42,371 bases of DNA from Methylovulum sp. (GCA_030653435.1 JAURZI010000102.1:1-42371); one strand, 5' to 3'. Positions 1 through 10,474 are shown, counted from the first letter of the stretch. Program-made: numbers and translations. The notes: a model not told the origin generated them from the letters alone.

Positions 1-58
1 GCTGGAAACAACCGGGGGCTGCAGGCATCTTAAATTTACGGGCATTAGTTTTAACGGC

Positions 59-349
59 TCAAAGATGGACACAGTTTTGGCAAAAAATAAATCTTTTTGG
101 CGTTCCTTCTGTTACGACTGCTTTAAATTGAGGCTGCACCCTTCGCCGGGATGCTTCCAAAGTGATGTTTGGATAAATGCCTAGTGCCAGCTTTTTACGC
201 TTGCCTTCGATGGTGTAAACGAATTGCCAAAGTTTGGAGCCGTTGGCTTTAATAAGTAAATACAGGCCGCCGCCGTCGTTAATGGTGTAATCCTTATCTT
301 TGGATTTGGCTGCCCTGTAGACTCTGTCTTTATTGAGTTTATGAGCCAT
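59..349 (-). pseudogene. Truncated P4-type tyrosine integrase (N-terminal stub)
   Basis: The first 70 or so residues match the N-terminal arm-DNA-binding domain (DUF4102 type) of P4-like tyrosine recombinases: a lysine-rich start, then DGGGLYLLIKANGSKLW and GKRKKLALGIYP, which are hallmarks of that domain. Full integrases of this family are about 400 residues. This ORF stops after 96, and the last 26 residues no longer look like integrase, so the core-binding and catalytic domains (R-H-R-Y) are missing. The ATG at 349 has a GAGG Shine-Dalgarno about 7 bases upstream. The gene points away from the tRNA-Leu 175 bases upstream, the usual layout of an island integrase beside its tRNA attachment site. 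It is probably non-functional. The unrelated tail suggests a recombination junction near 139. Confidence 0.75.
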
Positions 350-350
350 T

Positions 351-401
351 TTGTTACCTCGATTGTTACCTTTTTTGAGGCACTATAGCAAAGGTAACAA
401 T
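351..401 (-). promoter_or_regulatory. Operator-like repeats around the integrase promoter
   Basis: A perfect 12-bp inverted repeat (ATTGTTACCTTT at 362-373, its complement at 390-401) and an extra TTGTTACC copy at 351-358 lie just upstream of the integrase start. Read on the minus strand, a TATAGT -10-like hexamer sits between the two arms. This spacing fits repressor or excisionase binding over the integrase promoter, or arm-type attachment sites. The repeats are seen directly; the role is inferred. Confidence 0.45.
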
Positions 402-453
402 AAACGTAACGAATTACCGTGTATATGGTGGTATTTCGCTGCACATCGTTGGA

Positions 454-490
454 CAATAAAAAACCCGCTAAGCCAGATAACTTGCGGGTT
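454..490 (-). terminator. Rho-independent terminator after tRNA-Leu
   Basis: On the minus strand AACCCGC pairs with GCGGGTT (484-490 with 462-468) and is followed by a T run. It lies 35 bases past the tRNA 3' end and would end the secG-tRNA transcript before the integrase remnant. Confidence 0.75.
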
Positions 491-524
491 CTTGTACTTC
501 TTTGGGTCTCTTAAAACCCTTATT

Positions 525-609
525 TGGTACCGATGGCCGGATTTGAACCGGCACGACTTGCGTCACCACCCCCTCAAGATGGCGTGTCTACCAATTTCAC
601 CACATCGGC
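525..609 (-). tRNA. leuU: tRNA-Leu, anticodon GAG
   Basis: The minus strand folds as a class II tRNA of 85 bases. It begins GCCGATGTGG, has the D-loop segment AATTGGTAGACAC, an anticodon arm CCATC-TTGAGGG-GGTGG with anticodon GAG, a long variable arm, a T arm GCCGG-TTCAAAT-CCGGC and an encoded CCA end. It starts 18 bases after the secG stop, as leuU does in Escherichia coli and Pseudomonas, so it is probably processed from the secG transcript. It reads CUC and CUU codons. Its 3' end is the likely attachment site of the decayed island on its left. Confidence 0.95.
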
Positions 610-627
610 TTAAACAGGTTTACAGTG

Positions 628-1110
628 TTATTTGCTTTCTGTTTTTTTAGGTGTTGCTGGCGGGACGTTTTCTTTTGTAGCCATTGCAGGGTTTACCAGA
701 GGCTGATCTTGAGCGGTAGGCTGTCCAGTGGCGGCAGTTGACGGCACAGTCGGCATTTCTTCAGGTTTGCCGGTGGATGCATTGGGCGATATTTCGGTCG
801 TTTTTGGCACAGCTATGTCAGGCATGCCTGATGAATCCTTAGTGGCCGGTGCGGCAGTCATCAGATCATAAGCCGCGCCTTGTTTGCTGTTTAATATTGC
901 CAGACCTAAGCTGGTTATAAAGAACAAGGCTGCTAGGGTCGCCGTTGTTCTCGATAGGAATGACGCTGCGCCCTGTGCACCAAAAACCGAGCCAGATGCA
1001 CCCGCGCCAAAAGTCGCTCCGGCGTCGGCACCTTTGCCTTGCTGGATCAATATTAGGCCGATAATGCCTAAACCCAGCAGTACATGAATAACAATAATTA
1101 CTTGATACAT
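628..1110 (-). CDS. secG: SecG, protein-export membrane protein
   Basis: SecG is the small third subunit of the SecYEG translocon in the inner membrane and assists SecA-driven export. The first 75 residues have the family form: a transmembrane segment ([19 protein letters not shown]), the conserved cytoplasmic loop [20 protein letters not shown], then a second segment ([18 protein letters not shown]). The remaining 85 residues are a low-complexity tail rich in Pro, Thr, Ala and Lys. That makes 160 residues against about 110 in E. coli, but such tails vary widely. The start lies 11 bases after the tpiA stop, so the two are co-transcribed, and tRNA-Leu follows directly. Confidence 0.95.
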   Translation of the reverse strand: MYQVIIVIHVLLGLGIIGLILIQQGKGADAGATFGAGASGSVFGAQGAASFLSRTTATLAALFFITSLGLAILNSKQGAAYDLMTAAPATKDSSGMPDIAVPKTTEISPNASTGKPEEMPTVPSTAATGQPTAQDQPLVNPAMATKENVPPATPKKTESK

Positions 1111-1121
1111 GAAAGTTTGTT

Positions 1122-1868
1122 TTAAATCGAATGATAAATCTTTAAAAAGGAGTCCGCATCCAGGGAAGCCCCACCTATTAAGCCGCCGTCAATATCGGGC
1201 ATGGCAAATAACCCTTTGGCATTATCAGGCTTAGCGCTGCCACCGTATAAAATTTGTATTTTGTCGGCAATGGTTTGGTTTTTGGCGGCTATATATTGGC
1301 GAATATGTTGATGAACTTCTTGAGCCTGTTCATCGCTTGCCGTTTTTCCTGTTCCTATAGCCCAAACCGGTTCATAAGCAAGCACTGCGGAGTTGAGGGC
1401 GTCTATGCCTGCCAGATTGATAACGGCATCGAGTTGTTCATTAACGACAGCAAAGGTTTGATCTTGCTCGCGTTGTTCCAATGTTTCGCCTATACATAAG
1501 ATAGGCGTGATGTTTTGTGTTTGTGCCTGACAAAAACGCTCGGCTACCGATGCGTTGGTGTCGCCATAATAGCTGCGCCGTTCCGAATGCCCAACCAATA
1601 CATATTGGCAACCAAACTCATTCAGCATGGATGCTGAAATTTCACCTGTGTATGCACCGGATGGCTGGTTGGCAACATTTTGTGCACCCAAGGCCAATCC
1701 GCTGCCTTTAATGATTTCACCAACACTGGCGAGAAAAATATAAGGCACGCAAACGGCGCAGCCTGCGCTGTTTGCACCTAATCCAGTAATGATACTTTGG
1801 GCAAGCGCGGCAGTGCTTGCACGAGTGCCATTCATTTTCCAATTTCCTACAACCAGTGACTGACGCAT
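1122..1868 (-). CDS. tpiA: Triosephosphate isomerase
   Basis: Interconverts dihydroxyacetone phosphate and glyceraldehyde 3-phosphate in glycolysis and gluconeogenesis, in the cytoplasm. Family landmarks are in order: GNWKMNG with the substrate-binding Asn and Lys near the N-terminus, VGHSERR with the electrophilic His, [11 protein letters not shown] with the catalytic Glu and the flexible loop, and [10 protein letters not shown] then GGLIGGASL for the phosphate site. Length is about 248 residues, normal for the family. Two ATG codons lie in tandem at 1871 and 1868. The GGGAG Shine-Dalgarno is better spaced for the second, so I chose 1868. A good promoter precedes it, so the gene can be expressed apart from glmM. 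Confidence 0.97.
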   Translation of the reverse strand: MRQSLVVGNWKMNGTRASTAALAQSIITGLGANSAGCAVCVPYIFLASVGEIIKGSGLALGAQNVANQPSGAYTGEISASMLNEFGCQYVLVGHSERRSYYGDTNASVAERFCQAQTQNITPILCIGETLEQREQDQTFAVVNEQLDAVINLAGIDALNSAVLAYEPVWAIGTGKTASDEQAQEVHQHIRQYIAAKNQTIADKIQILYGGSAKPDNAKGLFAMPDIDGGLIGGASLDADSFLKIYHSI

Positions 1869-1897
1869 CATTACTCCCGCTTAGAATAAAACTCGCT

Positions 1898-1926
1898 ATG
1901 ATATAGGCTAATAACCTTTAGTTCAA
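1898..1926 (-). promoter_or_regulatory. Sigma-70 type promoter for tpiA-secG
   Basis: On the minus strand TTGAAC (1921-1926) and TATCAT (1898-1903) are separated by exactly 17 bases. The -35 box overlaps the end of glmM. The predicted transcript would start close to 1890 and leave a short leader to tpiA. Confidence 0.6.
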
Positions 1927-3266
1927 GCACCTATTGCTTTCTTAACTTCATCAGCCAATTGGTCTGCATAATTTTGTACCAAATCTTTATGCTCGCCTTC
2001 TACCATGACTCGGATTAATGGTTCTGTGCCGGAAGCCCTAAGCAAAACCCGTCCCTGATCGCCCAGTTTGCGTTCTGTGGCTTTTACCGCCGCCTGTATT
2101 GCGGTATTGCTGTCCAGGCTGATTTTTTTATGGGTTTTGAGGTTGATGAGGACTTGCGGGTATTTTTGCATGCCTGCTTTGAGCTCATGTAGGTTTTTCC
2201 CGCTGTACTGCATTTCTGCGATGACTTGCAAGGCGGCGATAATGCCGTCACCAGTCGTTGTTTTATCCAGGCAGATAATATGCCCGGAGTTCTCGCCACC
2301 CAAAATGCCATCGTGCTTGTCCAGCATTTCCATGACATGGCGGTCGCCTACTTTGGCCCTCAACAGATTGACGCCTAGTCGCTTGAGGCCGTGTTCCATG
2401 CCCAGATTGGTCATTAGTGTGCCGACGACCGGCCCGATCATTTGCCCGGCGGCCAATCGTGATTTGGCGATGATATAAATGAGCTCGTCACCGTCAACGA
2501 TTTCACCTTTATGGTCAACCATAATCAGCCGGTCACCATCGCCGTCAAGGGCGATGCCTAGATCGGCATGATGGGCTAAAACGGTTGCCGCCAGCAATTC
2601 CGGCTTGGTTGCGCCGCATTCGTCATTAATGTTAATGCCGTTGGGTTCGACGCCGATAGCAATGACCTCGGCACCTATTTCGCTGAATACATGGGGGGCA
2701 ATGTGGTAAGTTGCGCCGTGGGCGCAATCAATGACAATTTTCATATTGTCAAAATCGAGGCGTGTGGGTACGCTTGCCTTGCAAAATTCGATATAACGAC
2801 CGGGGGCATCCACTACGCGTTTTGCTTTACCCAGTTTTGCGGATTCTACTGTGGTCATTGGCGAATCAATATAGTGCTCTATTTGTTGTTCCACGGCATC
2901 CGGTAATTTGTTGCCCTGTGTCGAGAAAAATTTGACACCATTATCATAGTAAGGGTTATGTGATGCACTAATCACGATGCCCGCTTGCGCCCTTAATGTG
3001 CGGGTCAAATAAGCGATACCAGGTGTGGGCATGGGCCCCAGTAGGCGCGTGTTCATTCCGGCAGCGGTTAACCCTGCCTCCATTGCGGATTCGAACATGT
3101 AGCCTGAAATTCGGGTGTCTTTGCCAACCAAGACAAAATCGTGGCCTTCTTTGGCAAACACTTGGCCGGCCGCCCAGCCCAGTTTCAGTAAAAAATCTGC
3201 GGTTATGGGGGGTTCGCCTACTTTGCCTCGGATGCCGTCAGTGCCAAAATATTTTTTTGTTGTCAT
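1923..3266 (-). CDS. glmM: Phosphoglucosamine mutase
   Basis: Converts glucosamine 6-phosphate to glucosamine 1-phosphate for UDP-GlcNAc, peptidoglycan and lipopolysaccharide synthesis. The alpha-D-phosphohexomutase signatures are all present: [10 protein letters not shown] at the N-terminus, [15 protein letters not shown] with the phosphorylated Ser, DGDGDR as the magnesium site, GGENSGH for sugar recognition and [12 protein letters not shown] for phosphate binding. The ORF opens MNMTTKK. The second Met at 3266 fits the usual start, with 3272 as the alternative. Total length of about 447 is normal. In most gammaproteobacteria folP lies between ftsH and glmM; here it is missing and a terminator follows ftsH, so glmM should have its own promoter in the 100 bases upstream. 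Confidence 0.96.
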   Translation of the reverse strand: MTTKKYFGTDGIRGKVGEPPITADFLLKLGWAAGQVFAKEGHDFVLVGKDTRISGYMFESAMEAGLTAAGMNTRLLGPMPTPGIAYLTRTLRAQAGIVISASHNPYYDNGVKFFSTQGNKLPDAVEQQIEHYIDSPMTTVESAKLGKAKRVVDAPGRYIEFCKASVPTRLDFDNMKIVIDCAHGATYHIAPHVFSEIGAEVIAIGVEPNGININDECGATKPELLAATVLAHHADLGIALDGDGDRLIMVDHKGEIVDGDELIYIIAKSRLAAGQMIGPVVGTLMTNLGMEHGLKRLGVNLLRAKVGDRHVMEMLDKHDGILGGENSGHIICLDKTTTGDGIIAALQVIAEMQYSGKNLHELKAGMQKYPQVLINLKTHKKISLDSNTAIQAAVKATERKLGDQGRVLLRASGTEPLIRVMVEGEHKDLVQNYADQLADEVKKAIGA

Positions 3267-3319
3267 ATTCAAAGATATTGCTTCTAGTTCTTATGGTGTT
3301 GTAGCTCGATAATGCTTGT

Positions 3320-3348
3320 AAAAAAAAAGAGAGGCGTCATGCCTCCCT
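3320..3348 (-). terminator. Rho-independent terminator after ftsH
   Basis: On the minus strand GAGGC and GCCTC (3341-3345 and 3331-3335) close a 5-base loop, extended by further pairs. A run of nine T follows at 3328-3320. It lies 25 bases past the ftsH stop and separates ftsH from glmM. Confidence 0.8.
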
Positions 3349-3372
3349 TTTCTGTCCAGCTTGCAAAAGCGA

Positions 3373-5292
3373 TTAATTTTGCTCGGCAGCCCCGCCAATT
3401 GACGGTTCAGTTTTTTTATCGTCCTTGCTTTTGATCTCGTCTATTGTCGTGTCTCCATGCGGCGGTGTGTCATCCCAGCCTTTAGGATCCCTGACCGGCC
3501 TGCGCGCCATCAGGTCATCGATTTGATCTTTGTCGATAGTCTCATATTTGATTAAGGCTGATGCCATGGCGTGTAGTATATCGATATTTTCTTTGATGAT
3601 ATTTTCTGCGCGCTCATAGTTGCGGTCAATAAAAGAGCGGATTTCTTCGTCTATGGTATGGGACGTTTCTTCAGCGACAGATTTGTGCTGAGTGACTGAG
3701 CGCCCCAGAAAAACCTCGCCTTCTTCTTCACTATAAGACAGCGGGCCTAACCGTTGCGACAAGCCCCATTTGGTGACCATGTTTCTGGCAAGCTCTGTGG
3801 CCCGTTCTATGTCGTTGGATGCGCCGGTGCTGACTTGCTCCCAGCCGAAAATCAGTTCCTCGGCAATACGTCCGCCATAAAGGCTAGAAATCATGCTATC
3901 CAGTTTTTGTTTGCTGGCACTGTACTGGTCTTTTTCGGGTAAGAACATGGTCACGCCCAACGCACGTCCTCTAGGCATGATGCTGACTTTATAGACGGGG
4001 TCATGCTCTGGTGTCAGTTTGCCGACAATCGCATGGCCTGCTTCATGGTAGGCAGTCATTTTCTTTTCTTTGTCGCCCATAACCATGGTATGCCTCTCAG
4101 CCCCCATGATGAGTTTGTCTTTGGCTTTTTCCAGATCGAACATGCTGACGACACGTTTGTTCATTCTGGCAGCAAACAAGGCCGCTTCGTTAATCAGATT
4201 GGCCAAATCGGCGCCTGAAAACCCCGGCGTGCCTTGGGCAATATATTTGATTTCAACGTCATCAGCGGCAGGCACTTTTTTCATGTGCACTTTAAGGATT
4301 TGCTCACGTCCTCTGACATCAGGCAAGCCGACCGTCACTTGGCGGTCGAAGCGGCCTGGACGTAATAAGGCTTTGTCCAGCACATCAGGCCGGTTAGTTG
4401 CCGCGATGACGATAATCCCTTCATTGCCTTCAAAACCGTCCATTTCAACCAATAATTGGTTTAGCGTTTGTTCCCGTTCGTCATTACCGCCGCCTAAGCC
4501 AGCACCGCGTTGACGGCCTACGGCATCGATTTCGTCAATAAAAATAATGCAGGGTGCATGTTTTTTCGCTTGTTCGAACATATCACGCACACGCGATGCG
4601 CCTACGCCTACGAACATTTCAACAAAATCCGAGCCGGAGATCGTGAAAAAAGGCACTCTGGCTTCGCCTGCAATGGCTCTGGCCAATAAAGTTTTACCGG
4701 TTCCTGGCGGGCCTATCATCAACGCGCCTCTGGGTATTTTACCGCCCAAGCGTTGGTATTTTGCCGGGTCTTTAAGGAAGTCAACCATTTCAACGACTTC
4801 TTCTTTGGCTTCATCGCAACCTGCGACATCTGCGAAAGTGACTTTGATTTGGTCTTCTTCTAACATGCGTGCCTTGCTTTTACCAAAGCTCATCGCGCCA
4901 CGGCCGCCTGCGCCACCGCCTTGCATTTGTCGCATGAAAAATACCCATACCGCAATCAGCAACAGCATGGGCCCAAAGGACACCAGCAACTGCATGAGTA
5001 AGGACGGCTGCTCCGGTGGCACGGCCTTGATTTCTACGCCATTCGCCAGCAAGTCGTCAACTAAATGCAGATCTGTCGGGGCATACGTTTTAAATACTTG
5101 GCCACCCTGCATTTTGCCTTTGATGATATGCTCGTCAATGACCACTTGTTGTACTTGACCCGCTTTAACTGAATCAATGAACTGCGAATACGATAACGAG
5201 GAGTCAGCCCGCTCGCCTTGTGGCCCAAAATTATTGAAAAGGGACATCAAGACCACGGCAATGACAACCCACAGGATTATATTTTTTATCAT
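3373..5292 (-). CDS. ftsH: ATP-dependent zinc metalloprotease FtsH
   Basis: Inner-membrane AAA+ protease that degrades misfolded membrane proteins and regulators such as LpxC and sigma-32 in E. coli. Visible in order: a transmembrane helix ([15 protein letters not shown]), a periplasmic domain, a second helix ([14 protein letters not shown]), Walker A GPPGTGKT, Walker [10 protein letters not shown], the second region of homology ending [18 protein letters not shown], the zinc motif HEAGH, and a charged tail. The ATG at 5292 gives MIKNIILW, the usual FtsH start. A GTG at 5310 would add six residues and is the alternative. It follows rlmE in the same direction, as in E. coli, but with a 147-base gap holding a likely promoter. 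Confidence 0.97.
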   Translation of the reverse strand: MIKNIILWVVIAVVLMSLFNNFGPQGERADSSLSYSQFIDSVKAGQVQQVVIDEHIIKGKMQGGQVFKTYAPTDLHLVDDLLANGVEIKAVPPEQPSLLMQLLVSFGPMLLLIAVWVFFMRQMQGGGAGGRGAMSFGKSKARMLEEDQIKVTFADVAGCDEAKEEVVEMVDFLKDPAKYQRLGGKIPRGALMIGPPGTGKTLLARAIAGEARVPFFTISGSDFVEMFVGVGASRVRDMFEQAKKHAPCIIFIDEIDAVGRQRGAGLGGGNDEREQTLNQLLVEMDGFEGNEGIIVIAATNRPDVLDKALLRPGRFDRQVTVGLPDVRGREQILKVHMKKVPAADDVEIKYIAQGTPGFSGADLANLINEAALFAARMNKRVVSMFDLEKAKDKLIMGAERHTMVMGDKEKKMTAYHEAGHAIVGKLTPEHDPVYKVSIMPRGRALGVTMFLPEKDQYSASKQKLDSMISSLYGGRIAEELIFGWEQVSTGASNDIERATELARNMVTKWGLSQRLGPLSYSEEEGEVFLGRSVTQHKSVAEETSHTIDEEIRSFIDRNYERAENIIKENIDILHAMASALIKYETIDKDQIDDLMARRPVRDPKGWDDTPPHGDTTIDEIKSKDDKKTEPSIGGAAEQN

Positions 5293-5337
5293 ATCGTTCA
5301 AATTACACACCCTAGGCTTGAACAGCTTGTTTTAAAA

Positions 5338-5353
5338 CTAATGAATTATATCA
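5338..5353 (-). promoter_or_regulatory. Extended -10 promoter for ftsH
   Basis: The minus strand reads TGATATAAT (5345-5353), a perfect extended -10 element. No good -35 is visible. A start near 5338 would give a leader of about 45 bases before the ATG at 5292. Regulation by a heat-shock sigma factor is known for ftsH elsewhere, but I see no clear sigma-32 site here. Confidence 0.45.
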
Positions 5354-5439
5354 GGAGTTGATTGCCCTGACCGCCGTTATTTATATGCAGTGACTTGATT
5401 GTAAATTAGGTAATTGTATAAGTATGAGGGCTGCAAAAA

Positions 5440-6057
5440 TTATTTAAAGCCTTTAGCTAAAATATAAACTTCATTGCTGCGCGGCCTCGATGCTTTGGGT
5501 TTTCTGATGACCACTTGCGAAAAACAGTGTTGGACGTCGCGGTGGAAAGCTTCAAAGCCCACGCCATGAAATAATTTGACCAGAAATGCCCCGTCTTTCA
5601 TTAGCACTGTTTTGGCCGTTTCCAGGGCCAGTTCCCCCAGAAAAATAGAACGCGGTTGATCTACGCCTTTATTACCGCTCATATTGGGTGCCATATCCGA
5701 CATAACCAGATTAATGGGAGCGCCTTCAAGCAGGTCATACAGCTGTTGCAGCACGGCGTCTTCAGTGAAGTCGCCCTGGATGAAATCAACATTGTCCAGG
5801 GCATCCATGGCTAGAATGTCCAACGCAACCAGTTTGTCCTTTTTGCCCATCAGTTGTCTGGCGAACTGCGACCAGCCGCCTGGGGCCGCGCCCAGGTCAA
5901 TGATGTTCATGCCTGGCTTGATGATCTGGTCTTTGTCCTGGATTTCTTTCAGCTTATAGACGGCCCGCGACCGGTAACCTTGGGCTTGGGCCAGCTTGAC
6001 ATATTCATCGGCAAAATGTTCCTGCATCCAACGATTGCTGCTTTTACTTCGTCCCAT
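5440..6057 (-). CDS. rlmE: 23S rRNA (uridine-2'-O)-methyltransferase RlmE
   Basis: FtsJ/RrmJ family enzyme that methylates U2552 of 23S rRNA late in 50S assembly, using S-adenosylmethionine. Seen: the N-terminal SNRWMQEHFADEYVKLAQ with RSRAVYKL (first catalytic Lys), the SAM-binding loop IIDLGAAPGGWSQ, the catalytic Asp in VMSDMAPNMSG, and LVKLFHG with the second catalytic Lys. Length 205 residues against 209 in E. coli. It is divergent from yhbY with 47 bases between starts, and lies upstream of ftsH in the conserved order. Certain. Confidence 0.97.
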   Translation of the reverse strand: MGRSKSSNRWMQEHFADEYVKLAQAQGYRSRAVYKLKEIQDKDQIIKPGMNIIDLGAAPGGWSQFARQLMGKKDKLVALDILAMDALDNVDFIQGDFTEDAVLQQLYDLLEGAPINLVMSDMAPNMSGNKGVDQPRSIFLGELALETAKTVLMKDGAFLVKLFHGVGFEAFHRDVQHCFSQVVIRKPKASRPRSNEVYILAKGFK

Positions 6058-6104
6058 AGTCTAGGTATAGTGTGCTGTAATTTTATTTGATTTAGGAAAA
6101 ACGA

Positions 6105-6371
6105 GTGAACGCTGTAGATAAGAAAAAACTTCGCGCTGAGGCCCACGCCTTAAAACCGGTGGTGATGATAGGCCAATCCGGATTGACTGATGCCGTGTTG
6201 GCGGAAATTGAGCTGGCACTGAACAGCCATGAACTGATTAAGGTAAAAATCCGCGCTGAACGCGAAGCCCGCGTGCTCATTAATGAAAAAATATGCCAGG
6301 GCACAGGTGCCGAGCTTATCCAGGCTATCGGTCAAATTGCCGTAATCTACCGCCTAAATCCTAATAAATGA
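6105..6371 (+). CDS. yhbY: YhbY, CRM-domain ribosome assembly protein
   Basis: A single CRM RNA-binding domain of 88 residues that associates with pre-50S particles in E. coli. It shows the family pattern LRAEAHALKPVVMIGQSGLTD, where the GxxG-type loop carries RNA contacts, then HELIKVKIRAE and a C-terminal GQIAVIYR. The start is GTG at 6105, with the purine-rich AGGAAAAACGAG just upstream and no ATG in a suitable place. It is divergently transcribed from rlmE, as in other gammaproteobacteria. Confidence 0.93.
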   Translation: MNAVDKKKLRAEAHALKPVVMIGQSGLTDAVLAEIELALNSHELIKVKIRAEREARVLINEKICQGTGAELIQAIGQIAVIYRLNPNK

Positions 6372-6379
6372 CATAATGT

Positions 6380-6414
6380 GTGCCGGTAGGCCTTAGAAAA
6401 ACGGGTACCGGCAC
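6380..6414. terminator. Hairpin between convergent yhbY and greA
   Basis: A perfect 9-bp inverted repeat (GTGCCGGTA at 6380-6388, TACCGGCAC at 6406-6414) with a 17-base loop fills the 49-base gap between the two converging genes. No T run follows on either strand, so it may act as a weak two-way terminator or only as a 3'-end stabiliser. Confidence 0.45.
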
Positions 6415-6420
6415 CGCAGA

Positions 6421-6897
6421 TCAAATATATCCGATAGCAATAATCTCATATTCGACATTGCCGGCCGGCGCTTTGACGGTGACAATATCCTCAACTTCTT
6501 TGCCGATTAATGCCCTCGCTATCGGTGAGCCAATCGAAATACGGCCTTCCTTGATATTCGCCTCATCCTCGCCAACAATTTGGTAGACGACCCTTTTCTC
6601 CGTTTCCACATCTTCTATTTCTACGGTAGCGCCGAACACCACTTTACCGTTGGCGTCCAATTTCGTGACGTCAATGATTTGTGCATTGGATAATTTGGCT
6701 TCAATTTCAGCAATTCGCCCTTCAGCAAAACTTTGTTGCTCACGGGCGGCGTGATATTCGGCATTTTCTTTTAAATCGCCGTGTGCACGTGCAGTAGCAA
6801 TCGAAGCAATAATGCGGGGACGCACCACCGATTTTAATTCTTCCAATTCGGTGCGTAGTTTTTCCGCGCCTTTTACAGTAAGAGGTACTTTAATCAT
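6421..6897 (-). CDS. greA: Transcription elongation factor GreA
   Basis: Binds RNA polymerase in the secondary channel and stimulates cleavage of backtracked RNA. The N-terminal coiled coil carries the acidic tip in [17 protein letters not shown], where the conserved Asp and Glu coordinate the cleavage magnesium. The C-terminal FKBP-like domain ends [27 protein letters not shown]. Length 158 is exactly that of E. coli GreA. It begins 19 bases after the carB stop and closes the car transcription unit, an order seen in Pseudomonas. Confidence 0.97.
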   Translation of the reverse strand: MIKVPLTVKGAEKLRTELEELKSVVRPRIIASIATARAHGDLKENAEYHAAREQQSFAEGRIAEIEAKLSNAQIIDVTKLDANGKVVFGATVEIEDVETEKRVVYQIVGEDEANIKEGRISIGSPIARALIGKEVEDIVTVKAPAGNVEYEIIAIGYI

Positions 6898-6916
6898 CTC
6901 AACAACTCCAATAGTT

Positions 6917-9900
6917 TTATCTGTCCTGACAACTTAAACTTTTATGTAAATCCTGTAAGCAACTCACATCACCAGCATCCAGTTCACCCAGCGCGTAACA
7001 GGCCGCTTTTGCACCTGCCATCGTTGTGTAATAGGTTACACGATGTTGCAAGGCTTCTCTACGCATAGTGAATGAATCGGAAATGGCTTTTTTGCCTTCC
7101 GTGGTGTTGATGATCAACTGGATTTGACCGTTTTTAATCATATCAACCGTGTTTGGCCGCCCTTCGTTGACTTTATAGACCACTTCACAGGGAATTCCGG
7201 CGGCTTTAAGATGTCTTGCCGTCCCGCCTGTTGCGACGATCTCATACTTTTTCTCCACCAGCATGCGGGCAATATCCGGGGCTTTGACTTTATCGGCATC
7301 GCGTATGCTGATGAGTACTTTGCCGCTATGGTTAAGGTTGACGCCTGCGGCGCGTTGAGATTTTGCAAAGGCTTCGCCAAATGTTTTACCGACCCCCATC
7401 ACTTCGCCTGTGGATTTCATTTCAGGCCCTAATAAAGGATCGACGCCAGGGAATTTCACAAATGGGAATACGGCTTCCTTGACTGAATAATAGTCCGGGA
7501 TGCGTTCTTCGGTAATGCCTTGTTGTAACAGCGTTTGCCCGACCATCACGCGGGCGGCGATTTTCGCCAACGGGTAACCGGTTGCCTTGGAGACGAACGG
7601 TGCCGTCCTCGATGCCCGCGGATTGACTTCCAAGACATAAATGTCGCTGCCCTGGATTGCAAATTGCGTATTCATCAAGCCTCTTACGCCTAATGCTTCT
7701 GCCATTTTAGCGACTTGTTCGCGCAGCTTGTCCTGCAGTTCAGGCGCCAATTCATAAGGTGGCAACGAACAGGCCGAATCGCCGGAATGCACGCCGGCCT
7801 GTTCGATATGTTCCATTAAACCGCCGATTAATACGCGTTCGCCGTCATAAATGGCATCGACATCCATCTCGACGGCATCGTCCAGAAAGCGATCCAATAA
7901 TACCGGTGAATCATTGGAGACGCTGACCGCTTCCTTCATGTAACGTTGCAAACCTTCTTCATTGAAAACGATTTCCATCGCCCGGCCGCCCAATACATAA
8001 GAAGGCCGTACCACCAGCGGATAACCCAGCTCTTTCGCGGCATTCAGCGCCTGCTCCACAGAGCGGGCCGTAGCATTCGGCGGTTGTTTCAAGTTCAGCC
8101 GTTCCAGCAGTTTTTGAAACCGTTCGCGGTCTTCGGCCAAATCGATAGAATCTGGCGATGTGCCGATAATAGGCACTCCGGCGGCTTCCAGTGCCCGCGC
8201 CAATTTCAATGGCGTCTGCCCGCCGTATTGGACGATGACGCCTTTGGGTTTTTCCAAATGCACGATTTCCAGCACATCTTCCAGCGTTAAGGACTCGAAA
8301 TACAAACGGTCCGAGGTGTCGAAATCGGTAGAAACCGTTTCGGGATTGCAATTGATCATAATGGTTTCATAACCGCTTTCACGCAACGCCAAAGAGGCAT
8401 GTACGCAGCAATAATCGAACTCAATGCCTTGGCCGATACGGTTGGGGCCGCCGCCAAGAATTATGATTTTTTCTTTATCGGAAACCCGCGCTTCGCATTC
8501 TTCCTCATAGGTGGAATACAAATAAGCCGTGTCCGATGAAAATTCGGCGGCACAGGAATCTATGCGTTTATAAACGGGACGGATGTTTTGCTTATGGCGG
8601 GTGTTTCGTACTTCAATCTCGGAGGCATCGAGCAGTTTGGCGAGCCGTATGTCGGAGAAACCCTTGCGCTTCAGTTTGTATAGTTCGCCGGTTTTCAAGG
8701 TCGCCAAGGTTTTCGTGGCCAAGGATTTTTCAGTCAGCACCAAGTCTTCAATTTGTGCTAAAAACCACGGGTCGATTTTGCAGACCTCATGGACGGCTTC
8801 AACGCTCATGCCGCTACGGAATGCGTCCGCGACATAGAGCAAACGGTCAGGCCCCGGATGGCGCATTTCCCGTTGAATTTTTTCGAAGGCCTCGTCTGAC
8901 TGCAAGTCGATGATTTCATCGAGCCCGCTAATGCCGATTTCCAGTCCGCGCAAGGCTTTTTGCAAGGATTCCTGGAACGTGCGGCCTATCGCCATGACCT
9001 CGCCGACGGATTTCATTTGCGTGGTCAAGCGGTCATCGGCTTGCGGGAATTTTTCAAAGGTAAAGCGCGGCACTTTGGTGACGACATAATCGATGCTGGG
9101 TTCAAACGATGCCGGTGTTGCACCGCCAGTGATTTCATTTTGCAATTCATCCAGCGTGTAGCCCACCGCCAGCTTGGCGGCAACTTTCGCAATCGGAAAG
9201 CCGGTGGCTTTTGATGCCAAGGCCGACGAACGCGAAACCCGCGGGTTCATTTCGATGACAATCAAGCGCCCATCGGCCGGGTTGATGGCGACCTGGACAT
9301 TGGAACCGCCGGTATCGACGCCGATCTCGCGCAGCACCGCCAGCGAGACATTGCGCAGGATTTGGTATTCCTTGTCGGTCAAGGTTTGCGCCGGCGCCAC
9401 GGTGATGGAGTCGCCGGTATGCACGCCCATAGGATCAAAGTTCTCAATCGAACAAACGATGATGCAGTTGTCTTTGGAGTCCCGAACCACCTCCATTTCG
9501 TATTCTTTCCAGCCGAGCACCGACTCTTCGATCAATAATTCATTAGTCGGTGACAGGTCGAGTCCGCGTTCACAAATCTCCATGAATTCTTCTTTGTTAT
9601 AAGCGATGCCGCCGCCGCTGCCGCCCATTGTAAAAGACGGACGGATAACAGTGGGGTAACCGACTTCTTTTTGCGCGGCCAGCGCTTCTTCCATCGTATG
9701 TGCGGTTTTTGATTTGGCGACTTCAAAACCGATACGTGCCATCGCCTCGTTAAAGAGTTGACGGTCTTCGGCTTTATTGATGGCTTCTTTGCTAGCGCCT
9801 ATCATTTCGACGCCGTATTTTTCCAGCACACCATGTTTATCTAAAGCCAGCGCGCAATTCAATGCCGTTTGCCCGCCCATCGTCGGCAACACAGCGTCGG

Positions 9901-10147
9901 GGCGTTCTTTGGCTATAATTTTTTCCACGGTCTGCCAGTCGATAGGCTCGATATAAACCGCATCGGCCATATCGGGGTCGGTCATGATCGTCGCGGGATT
10001 GGAGTTCACCAGAATGACTCGATAGCCTTCTTCGCGCAGGGCTTTACAGGCTTGTGTGCCGGAATAATCAAATTCGCAAGCCTGGCCGATGACGATGGGG
10101 CCTGCGCCTAGTAACAGGATGGATTTTATGTCGGTTCTTTTGGGCAT
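6917..10147 (-). CDS. carB: Carbamoyl phosphate synthase large subunit
   Basis: Makes carbamoyl phosphate from bicarbonate, ammonia (channelled from CarA) and two ATP, for arginine and pyrimidines. The 1076 residues hold two homologous ATP-grasp halves, the mark of CarB: the first with [21 protein letters not shown], the second with [21 protein letters not shown]. Each has the matching metal-site strand ([20 protein letters not shown] and [20 protein letters not shown]). The C-terminal MGS-like allosteric domain starts near [12 protein letters not shown]. It ends with CQDR. The gene follows a RelE-like toxin by 14 bases rather than carA, which is unusual. Confidence 0.98.
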   Translation of the reverse strand: MPKRTDIKSILLLGAGPIVIGQACEFDYSGTQACKALREEGYRVILVNSNPATIMTDPDMADAVYIEPIDWQTVEKIIAKERPDAVLPTMGGQTALNCALALDKHGVLEKYGVEMIGASKEAINKAEDRQLFNEAMARIGFEVAKSKTAHTMEEALAAQKEVGYPTVIRPSFTMGGSGGGIAYNKEEFMEICERGLDLSPTNELLIEESVLGWKEYEMEVVRDSKDNCIIVCSIENFDPMGVHTGDSITVAPAQTLTDKEYQILRNVSLAVLREIGVDTGGSNVQVAINPADGRLIVIEMNPRVSRSSALASKATGFPIAKVAAKLAVGYTLDELQNEITGGATPASFEPSIDYVVTKVPRFTFEKFPQADDRLTTQMKSVGEVMAIGRTFQESLQKALRGLEIGISGLDEIIDLQSDEAFEKIQREMRHPGPDRLLYVADAFRSGMSVEAVHEVCKIDPWFLAQIEDLVLTEKSLATKTLATLKTGELYKLKRKGFSDIRLAKLLDASEIEVRNTRHKQNIRPVYKRIDSCAAEFSSDTAYLYSTYEEECEARVSDKEKIIILGGGPNRIGQGIEFDYCCVHASLALRESGYETIMINCNPETVSTDFDTSDRLYFESLTLEDVLEIVHLEKPKGVIVQYGGQTPLKLARALEAAGVPIIGTSPDSIDLAEDRERFQKLLERLNLKQPPNATARSVEQALNAAKELGYPLVVRPSYVLGGRAMEIVFNEEGLQRYMKEAVSVSNDSPVLLDRFLDDAVEMDVDAIYDGERVLIGGLMEHIEQAGVHSGDSACSLPPYELAPELQDKLREQVAKMAEALGVRGLMNTQFAIQGSDIYVLEVNPRASRTAPFVSKATGYPLAKIAARVMVGQTLLQQGITEERIPDYYSVKEAVFPFVKFPGVDPLLGPEMKSTGEVMGVGKTFGEAFAKSQRAAGVNLNHSGKVLISIRDADKVKAPDIARMLVEKKYEIVATGGTARHLKAAGIPCEVVYKVNEGRPNTVDMIKNGQIQLIINTTEGKKAISDSFTMRREALQHRVTYYTTMAGAKAACYALGELDAGDVSCLQDLHKSLSCQDR

Positions 10148-10161
10148 ATTCTTTTCAAAAG

Positions 10162-10440
10162 TTAAGGTTTTCTATTGTCGGCCAAACGATATGCTGTATT
10201 TTGTTCACGTTTACCCACTGCAACGACCACGATGATCAGCTCATTATCGCGAACTTCATACACTAAACGATAACCCGCATTGCGTAATTTTATTTTGTAA
10301 CGGTTTTTTCCAATTTTTGCGGATGGGACACAAGGGTTTTGCAAGCGCTCTGTCAATTTATCCTTAAATTGTTCACGGATAGTGTTGTCGAGTTTCTGCC
10401 ATTCTTTGAGAGCAAGTGGATGGAATTCTAACGAGTACAC
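10162..10440 (-). CDS. RelE/ParE-superfamily toxin
   Basis: A 92-residue protein with the RelE fold pattern: [17 protein letters not shown] at the N-terminus, then [22 protein letters not shown] and [18 protein letters not shown]. The Lys and Arg cluster and the terminal Arg-Tyr region match mRNA interferases that cut at the ribosome. The start is GTG at 10440; an in-frame TGA just upstream rules out a longer form. The cognate antitoxin lies 34 bases upstream rather than overlapping, wider than usual for relBE. It sits inside the car operon and ends 14 bases before carB, so carB expression may be shared with this pair. The family call is firm; the activity is untested. Confidence 0.85.
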   Translation of the reverse strand: MYSLEFHPLALKEWQKLDNTIREQFKDKLTERLQNPCVPSAKIGKNRYKIKLRNAGYRLVYEVRDNELIIVVVAVGKREQNTAYRLADNRKP

Positions 10441-10474
10441 ATTAACTCAGCTAATAAAGTTGCGAGTTGTACTT

